From: Hetaerina americana
Lineage: Eukaryota > Arthropoda > Insecta > Odonata > Calopterygidae
DNA length: 64,000 nucleotides
Assembly (NCBI GenBank): GCA_022747635.1
Contig: JAKTNV010000011.1
Span: 17,997,481-18,061,480 of the forward strand
Direction: 5' to 3'
The notes under the pieces are model-generated. The model made no database searches. It was not told the DNA's origin and saw only the letters and a program-made list of their open reading frames with translations. The position numbers and the translations under genes are program-made. This document shows, in pieces, positions 56,348-64,000 of the stretch (positions within the stretch are counted from its first letter, which is position 1; every line of letters begins with the position of its first letter).

Positions 56348-57626
56348 GTATATGTTGAAATAATTGTCAGCCATAATATTACACTGGAGAAAATTCGTGC
56401 AATGGTACTCTGATTTCATCCTGGAGTCCCAGCACATCCAGATTATGATTTTAATTCTGATTTAAATCGTTGCAGAATCAATAATTTGTTCCCTTCCCAC
56501 CGTTTAGTGCATCAAACCTAGTTATTTTAATGTGCTGACGATAGCGTTCATGTCTGCGTGAATTTATTTATCAACCCTCTTCAAGAATACATTTGGTATC
56601 AGTTAGGGATATTGAAGTAGGTGTGAACTTCCAAATTAAGGTATTTCTCCGAAATGTTCCATAATTGGCACGAGCCTTTTTTTATTTCTAAGGGCTATAT
56701 TTTATCGCCAGTTTGAATTATAGATCATCATTATTTTTGAAAACTACTTTCATTGTGAAAGTTAGAGCGATGCGAGATTATACTGCAGACGTTATCGAAA
56801 TCCAATTGAAAATTTCCTAGACTTGTGTAAGGTGTCGGTTCCTACGAATATCTCGATCCGATTTCAAATCAGGTGAGAAATGCGTAGGATCGTTCGCTTC
56901 ATTTGATTAATGAAATTAATGTCTGAAGAAAACCTTTTTTTTCTCCCAATTAATAAAGTTGTAAGAGCCGGAGGGAGCAGCTGGTTGGATATTGTCAGTC
57001 ACGTTAGGTCGAATCAAGTTATCCCTCACATGCTTACTTAATACTGTCGAAGTGGGTAATTCGCACTCGAGTGCTAATTGCTTTATTAAGGTGAACCATC
57101 ACGCGAGTGACAGGGCGTGGAAGAGAGAGTTACGAAGGAGAAAAATGCAAGGCATTTGTCATATCTTAAATTTCGGAAATGGTAAACGTCGGATTTTTTG
57201 CAACGAATGTACATTTTTCATAATTCTTCTTTGAACCTTTATTATCATATAATGGCCGAGATAAGGTCACCCGATCGGTCGTGGACGTGAAATCTATGGA
57301 AAAGTAACACCGAGATTAAAAGGAGTGGCGCCGAATAAAATGGTTAATGAGTCAGTTGTGGCAAAGGGGCGGAAATTACATGAACTCGAGATATCCTGAG
57401 ACAGCGAGGAATAATTATGAATAAGAGAATGTATGGCATTGTTTCGGGATAACTAAGTGAATTAAAATTGGTAATTTTCCACGTGAATACGCGTGTAAAA
57501 GTACCTGGTATTAGTCAATTGTATCAGTAAACATTTTGTAGATTTCGCCGAACTAAATTAAGGTGTCCAGATCGCATGATAATAGGAGAAATCCACAGAA
57601 TATTAACCGTTCTAAGTTTTTTCAAT

Positions 57627-57834
57627 TCGCTTAGATATTAGAATATGGGCAAACGATAAATGGACAGCAAATAGGATTGGGATGTTGGTCGGAATGAAGG
57701 GGGGAAGGAAGCATACGGCATTGAAGAGGGCCTTGTTGCAGAGTAGGATGTTGGGTTGTGTTTTGTTAGGCGAGACAAGAGAATTTTTTTGGTTGTTGCG
57801 TTCAACCAAAACCTACCTGAACTGGTAGATTACC
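57627..57834 (+). pseudogene. LINE-R C-terminus and 3' UTR (second copy)
   Basis: The counterpart of 37240-37447, offset +20387, with the same IGMLVGMKGGRKHTALKRAL block. Confidence 0.75.
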
Positions 57835-58639
57835 TATAATTAATCAGTATACTTCGCCAACGTCACACATATCACGGGAGGTGAACCAACATCTGAAGTG
57901 CATATGACTGCATGTGCACCTCCCGTTATCAATATTAAAACTATCGGCATTTGAGTACTTCTGGTGCACCAAATGATCCTTTTCGGTCCGGTAGCATTAA
58001 CGCTGGGTATAATATTCAATTGCAGGAACTTCGGCCTCAGGCGGCAAATCCGTCCGTTAATTCCTCTTGGCTTCATCGGTGGTGACAACCATTTCGGAAG
58101 AATCACAATAACGATGACCGCGCAAATTTTCGGTGGGCACAAAGAAACGCGACCAGGGACCCACCTGCCCGGCCCTTTAGGGTGCGCACCGTGGTACTAA
58201 ATACGTAATATACTTCCCGAAGGATGAACGAGGAATTTCACTTAGCCGAATTTCGCCCTCGGTTATTAAAACTAAACCCACATAAATTTCCGCCCCGGCC
58301 GTCGACTACTCTCCATCAAGGCGGGAGGAAAGTGCGGAATGGCAGAAATGGGGGGAGGGAGGGCGGCGAAGAGAGCGAGGAGGGGGTGGGTGGAATGGAA
58401 GAAGGGACACGGTCAATCCATTTCCATTTGGGATTCCCGCCCCACCCCTCCCGACAGCGCGACCCCTTTCCCCTTAGAGCCGAGCGGGATGGGCGCGGAG
58501 GAGGGGGAGAGGACATCAAGAGCCGGAAGGGAACACCTTGAATGTCCCCTTCCTTTCTTTCCCATCCCGACCTTCTATTATGTATAAATATATATATACA
58601 TTGTTTATGGTTTATACATTTATATATATATATATATAT

Positions 58640-58916
58640 AAACCATAAACACAGTAATTAACCCGAAGGTCGGTTTGGTTGGTGATGGTAGAGTTCACCC
58701 AGTACTAAGCCCGACGGCGTGTGAAATTCAAACATCGGGGTAGGGGGGCCAGTTCCTTTCCCTGTGCCGGTTATGGTTTCCCAGGAAGATCTGGTACCCG
58801 GAAAATCACATAGCTTGGGGTGGAGCTGCAGTTGCCCAGAGTGCCTTGCCCGGGAATCGAACGCGGGACCCTCCAGTCAGCAGTCCAACGCTCTACCCCC
58901 TGGACTACCGCGACCC
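58640..58916 (-). repeat. SINE-A, full length (second copy)
   Basis: The counterpart of 38249-38525. One substitution is visible (CATCGGGGTAG here, CATCAGGGTAG there). The (TA)n before it is 4 bp longer. Confidence 0.85.
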
Positions 58917-58944
58917 GTGCATATAGTATATATATATATATGCA

Positions 58945-58947
58945 CGG

Positions 58948-59011
<64 letters not shown>

Positions 59012-59068
59012 GTCGCGGTAGTCCAGGGGGTAGAGCGTTGGACTGCTGACTATATATATATATATATA

Positions 59069-59124
<56 letters not shown>
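58945..59124. repeat. (TA)n tracts (second copy)
   Basis: Two (TA)n tracts around the orphan SINE head; the second is 16 bp shorter than at 38658-38747. Confidence 0.95.
59011..59050 (+). repeat. SINE-A head only (second copy)
   Basis: The counterpart of 38618-38657, again cut after GACTGCTGAC and followed by (TA)n, so the truncation predates the split of the two copies. Confidence 0.8.
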
Positions 59125-59126
<2 letters not shown>

Positions 59127-59704
59127 TACACATGCACACACACACTCATGCATACATATATGTGTGTTTGTAAATGTACATGGAGCTGTTTGAGTGTGCG
59201 CCCCAACCACCCCACTCCAATCACCTTATCTCCCGCGCCCACGAAAAACTCCCGGCCATCAAACAATCGAGCATCGCCGTGCGGACGCTCCTCCGCCCGC
59301 CTTCGTCTGTGGCGCCCGAACGACTGAGTGCGTTCGGGGGGTTTCGTGGGGAGGGGGGAAATGTGGGGTATTGGGGAGTTGGGCGGAATGACGGAGTGGG
59401 AGGGGGAGCAGGAGGGTGGGCAGCACGCGCCCCAGGATTCGAGTCTCCACAACAATTAGGCTACACATGGAAACCCTTCCTCCTTGCTCCCCGCTCCTCC
59501 TCCCCCCATGATACCTTTCTGCCACTCGCTCACCTCTCCACACTCCACAAAAAATACTACTCTTTTTAGTTCATTCTTTTTTTCTCTCTCAGTCCTATTT
59601 TTCTTAACGTATTCGGACTCTCGTTCTGACGCTACAACCACCTTCCCTTTTTTCTACCCACTTTCTGCAATTGTACGTATCTGTAAAACTATGCGTATAT
59701 ATAT

Positions 59705-59788
<84 letters not shown>

Positions 59789-59803
59789 TAATATATCCGC
59801 ATC

Positions 59804-59962
59804 CATAAATAAATATATATATATATTTATTTATAGATGATATACAAGCACTCACGAGAGCAATATAACCGCACAATAGAACACAAAATAAAACATGTAA
59901 CACATAAAAGGAGACTGACATTTTAGATTTTTTGAGCTTTCGGCCTTCTTCAAGTAAGACTC
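59804..59962 (-). repeat. PLE-type terminal module (second copy)
   Basis: The counterpart of 39427-39583. The following (TA)n is reduced to about 20 bp, 30 bp shorter than in copy 1. Confidence 0.55.
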
Positions 59963-60242
59963 TATATATATATATATATACACATATACATATACATATA
60001 TGTGTGTGTGTACACACACATGGACGCATACACACCCTCATTCATGCTCAGACATTACTACTCATTCGAGACTTATCACACTGATTCCCCAAAGCGTTGA
60101 GGACCGATAGTACCATTTCATTTGACTGGCGAATACGCTTAATTATCGGAAAAAAATGTGCACAAGCACTTGTATGTGTATGTATGTATAGATATACATA
60201 TACATATATATATATATATTATATATACATACATACACGCAC

Positions 60243-60508
60243 AAACCGCTGTTAGCGACCCGAAGGTCGGTTTGAGATGCAAGGTCAGGACTAAAATTAC
60301 ACTAATGACAACGGCATTTGAAATTCACGCATGAGCTGTATAGGAGGGCCGTTTCCTTTCTCTATTCCTCTTATAGTTTCCCTGAATGATATGGGACGCA
60401 AAATATCATTCTGTTAGGTTGAAGCTGAAGGAATCCAGAAGCATCCCTGGGAATTGAACCATGACTCTTCTATCAGTAGTTTGTTGGTTTAACTAATGGA
60501 ATAACACG
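60243..60508 (-). repeat. SINE-A, old copy (second copy)
   Basis: The counterpart of 39896-40161, offset +20347. Confidence 0.7.
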
Positions 60509-61556
60509 TACTTATACGAGCATATACATAAATTGGTGTCTAAATTCTTTTACACATGTTTTTGTATGAATACATATATATGTGATGGCCATAAAGTAAT
60601 TCTTATAGTTCCCTCAACACTGCCCACTCACCTTCAATATACCTTCTAAATATATGCACTGTTTTATTTATTCTGTTTTATGTCCCCCAACTTTAATGCT
60701 TATCGTAAACGTCACAATTCTTGAAAATTTCATTTCCTTTGCTTTCATATGATTAATTCTCATATTATTCCTATCATATTGATTCTGCCTACCCTAAGTA
60801 ATGATTGCAACCCTTTGGTTGACTAGCTAACTAAGGGGTGATCATGAAACTGATTTAAAGAGCTCCTCACTTACTTTCTTTCCAGTCTCCAGCCTCTCCC
60901 TTGCCTCGCTTGCTATTTTTACCCATCTAATAAACAGGGTTTTATTAAGAGTGTCTGGTTTTGATCTAATTATTTAGACAAACAATGACTTTGGTCATGG
61001 AAGAAGGGTGACCCAACTAGTGAGAGGTATAGGTTTTCCCGTAGCGGGAGGTTGATGCAAATTCACGGTGGATGTTCGGAATCCAAGGCGTATGGCACTC
61101 GGAATAAGTGCCGGTACTTTGAAAACAAGGGTGACCTGTTTCCCGTTAGGAGCTAATGGAAGGGTCAGCACTTAGCAGATGACCTTAGCTACGGTAATTG
61201 TAAACTGCTGTGGCTGAGTGAGCCTTTCGCGTCCCGGATAACCTCTAGGGACATACGAGTGTGCCTCGTTCGCGTACTGCTGTGAATACTTGCACCTATT
61301 TTATTTCCAAAAATTCCTGAGGTTTCATTGGTGGTTTTCCATTATATATCTCTAAATAGTGGATCAATTATCCACTCTAGAATGACCTAAACTAATACAT
61401 GGAGTAAATAGTTGAATACGTTTTGACTTTTTAAGTATTAATATAAAGACTGTTTAACCGCTAAGGAGAAGACAATTGTATGATCCAATAACTAAACAGT
61501 GCTGCATCCTTAAGGTCGACTTATTTCAAATTTAGATAAATATTGTAAAACATGGA

Positions 61557-61987
61557 CAGAAGAAAGCATTTTCGATTCCACGTCCTTCCTGTCGCCCTCC
61601 ATCTCTCCCGCCACCTTGCCTGCCCAAAAGTGATCCCTACTATCAGTCTTCAACATTCCATTGCCACTCAGTATGTCATGTATTCATTTTTCTCGACTTT
61701 TTTTAATTTTACCTCGTTAACTTTTACCTTCCTTTACCACGCCTATCACTCATGCATACGTTTCACTTCCTACCAGTTATATTATTTTCTCCACACATCT
61801 TCAACGCTTATCCTCCACGACCAAGTTTCCGAGCCGGATTTTACTATGCTATAAATCTAAATTTTAAAGTCTTTTCCTTGCATATTTCCTCAATGGTCCC
61901 TATCATTATCTCTCAAACCCCTCCGTCTTCCTTTTCCCTCCGTTTGCTTCTCTCTACGTAATATTATCCGCATGCATTGCTCATTTT
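61557..61987 (-). pseudogene. LINE-R fragment (second copy)
   Basis: The counterpart of 41210-41640 with the same SGSETWSWRISVEDVWRK block on the minus strand. Confidence 0.5.
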
Positions 61988-62752
61988 ATTATTCCGCCGG
62001 CTTCCCGACGAAAGGGGAATGGATGCGCGTGTCCGGGTGGAGGGAAACTTGGAGGAAGAGATGGGGCTCCAGCAGTGGAAAGCGACCCCGGAGGACCAAG
62101 CGCCGGCGCCTGGGGAATGCTTATTTCGCAATAGAAGTGGGGAGGCTATAACAGGATGCTTTCAGTCCAATTATACCTAAGAAATTATAACAAAAAACCA
62201 GGAAACCTCATTGGCATAGATGGTGTGGATTGCCGCGTTAACAATGGAAATGTACTATGTAGGGTATTTTAGCCAATTCTCAGTGTGCCTTATTAAACAA
62301 TATCTTTTTAAATTATGCAGATCTTAAAACTATTTTTACCTATTTCCATAAGGATAATCCGATTCTGTTGTATTTCATATTTTGGAAAATGTATGCTTCA
62401 ATGGCAATTAATGGGTGAGCTAATGTGACTCTCTAATTCGTAATATTAGATTGCATGTTATGAAAGGGTGGGTTAGCCGAATATATGGGCGAATACTTCT
62501 CCCTAGGTGAAAATGAGATATTTTCGGCAGCTTTACGTGCCTTATGGCTCTTACTTTCGCTTTCCTAATGCAGACCCAATTCCGTGGAAAATCATTTTAT
62601 GGAGGGCATTCACGTTCTGAGGTCATCGTGACAAGGACGTGAAAGTGGTGATGCGTCAACGGAGACAATAGTGAGAATGGACACGGTAGCTTGAGGAACG
62701 AAGACGTTTGGGCACAAGAAGCTATGTTCTCACACACACACACACACACACA

Positions 62753-62828
<76 letters not shown>

Positions 62829-62876
62829 ATAAATAAGTATAAATCTGCGTTTGTTTACGTCGAGTCGTTATACAGC

Positions 62877-63157
62877 AGGGTCGCGGTAGTCCAGTGGGTA
62901 GAGCGTTGGACTGCTGACACCGGAGGGTCCCGGGTTCGATTCCCGGGCAAGTCACTCTGGGCACCTGCAGCTCCACCTAAGCTGAAGTGATTTTACGGGT
63001 ACCAGGTCTTCCTGGGGAACCATAACCGGCACAGGGAAAGGAACTTGCCCCCCTACCCTGATGTGTGAATTTTCGTACGCCGTATAGGGCTTAGTACTGG
63101 GTGATCTCTACATCACCTACTAAACCGACCTTCGGGTTGATTACTGTGTTTATGGTT
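62877..63157 (+). repeat. SINE-A, best-preserved (second copy)
   Basis: The counterpart of 42530-42810, with the exact B box GGTTCGATTCC. No substitution noticed. Confidence 0.9.
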
Positions 63158-63164
63158 TAATATG

Positions 63165-63222
<58 letters not shown>

Positions 63223-63225
<3 letters not shown>

Positions 63226-64000
63226 GCATCATTGGCTGAGAGACGATTCAATGCAAGATTGAAATTATTAAATAAATTTTTAATAAATCCGCATGTTTCA
63301 CCACCGAGGTCTCGAAAATTATTCGTACTCCTACATACATTGGTCGCTCGGATCATGCATATAAAATTCGGGAAATAGATGCCAGAACTAGCCGACTCAA
63401 GGACTCCTTCTTCCCACGGACAATACGGGATAGCAACTGCAGGGTTATAGATAGCAAAAATTCCATTGCCACCCCCAGCGTCTAAAAAATAATTAGTTGT
63501 ATTTAAATGCATGCTCTTCCACTAACCTTATGCGTTTTGTTATAATAACCCATTCTTTCCGAATTACCTCATTCGTGTTCTGTTCATCTGTTTTTAAGTT
63601 TCCCTTTCAATCCCTCGTCCCTCTCCGCGGGGGGAAATTCCTACTACCTGCAACGTTGGGTCCCATTCCTTGCCTTTTACAGACTCTTTGGGGGTGGAGT
63701 GTTTCGTGGTACATTTTCATGTGGTAGTGATGTTTCAATTTCTTGCTTGTTGTGTCCTGGCTTCCGTGTTGTAGGATGGCTTTCGTGCTGCATCCTGGGG
63801 TGCAGTTTTTTAGTTGTTTTGCGGTATATGTGTTTGCATGAGTATTGGATGAAGGGATTTTTGCATGAGTGTGTGCGCTGCTGTGGTTGTAATTTTCCGT
63901 GTTGTTTCTTTTGCATGTGGTATATTTCCTTTTTACGGTTGGTGACCTAACACCCCCCGCCACACGCCCTTGCGGCGGCTTGCGGGGTATTATGTAGATG
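63223..64000 (+). pseudogene. LINE-J C-terminus and 3' UTR (second copy, ends at window edge)
   Basis: The counterpart of 42868-43653. It differs at the T/C site near 63312, which turns Asn into Asp on the antisense frame. The terminal hairpin (about 63944-63990) and the start of the TGTAGA tail are present before the window ends. Confidence 0.75.

Larger units (their letters stand above)
54652..64000. repeat. second copy of the ~9.4-kb duplication, running to the window end
   Basis: It matches 34265-43662 from CATACAATATTCGTGTTTCA onward and continues to the last base of the window, so its true length is unknown. Differences are (TA)n lengths, plus substitutions at about 58737, 61205, 62098 and 63312 relative to the first copy. 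Confidence 0.95.

Overview
The window looks like repeat-dominated intergenic DNA from an animal, most likely an arthropod. The host genus cannot be read from it. The reasons are the mix of elements: mariner (D,D34D) transposase remnants, tRNA-derived SINEs with Pol III A and B boxes, 5'-truncated non-LTR retrotransposons (LINEs), Penelope-like element (PLE) pieces, and more than twenty (TA)n microsatellites. The unique sequence is AT-rich. I found no host protein-coding gene, rRNA, CRISPR array or bacterial-type operon that I can defend. Long open frames in the (TA)n tracts and GC-rich islands look like composition effects.

Layout. 1-9.5 kb: LINE 3' ends, two mariner remnants, a perfect ~200-bp palindrome at 3.48-3.68 kb, and an inverted pair of LINE fragments at 4.3-5.0 kb. 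9.5-31 kb: GC/CT-rich islands separated by AT-rich unique DNA, with many old LINE fragments (4.3, 15.7, 16.4, 17.0, 19.8-20.8, 21.3, 25.9 and 28.7 kb), SINEs at 10.8, 13.3, 30.1 and 30.6 kb, and a mariner 3' end at 24.6 kb. 31-45 kb: PLE-type modules, a mariner pseudogene (34.9-36.0 kb), nested SINE heads and (TA)n palindromes (38.2-38.8 kb), and a LINE copy whose 3' terminus is intact (42.9-43.65 kb). 45-52.5 kb is the richest part. It holds an internally deleted mariner with perfect terminal inverted repeats (TIRs), a mariner 5' fragment, two SINEs, a 1,311-bp mariner with both TIRs and TA target duplication, and a PLE fragment encoding a GIY-YIG domain inside a ~292-bp inverted repeat.

From 53,901 the window is affected by assembly. 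A 100-bp run of N is followed by 648 bp containing only A and T. Then 54,652-64,000 repeats 34,265-43,662 almost exactly. Differences are mostly (TA)n lengths plus the four substitutions I noticed. This is best read as an uncollapsed second haplotype or overlapping contig, not a biological duplication.

The repeats fall into a few families. LINE-R is an endonuclease/RT-type LINE with a C-terminal EGRxLGKR-like block and a 3' UTR rich in CCTACCTTAACCGGTAGATT. LINE-J has an [10 protein letters not shown]-terminus and a 3' UTR ending in a GC-rich hairpin and a TGTAGA tail. The others are SINE-A, SINE-B, at least seven mariner remnants, and PLE-type terminal modules that often form palindromes next to (TA)n. 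The features most worth follow-up are the PLE inverted-repeat structure, the dispersed LINE-J 3' hairpin, and the assembly duplication.
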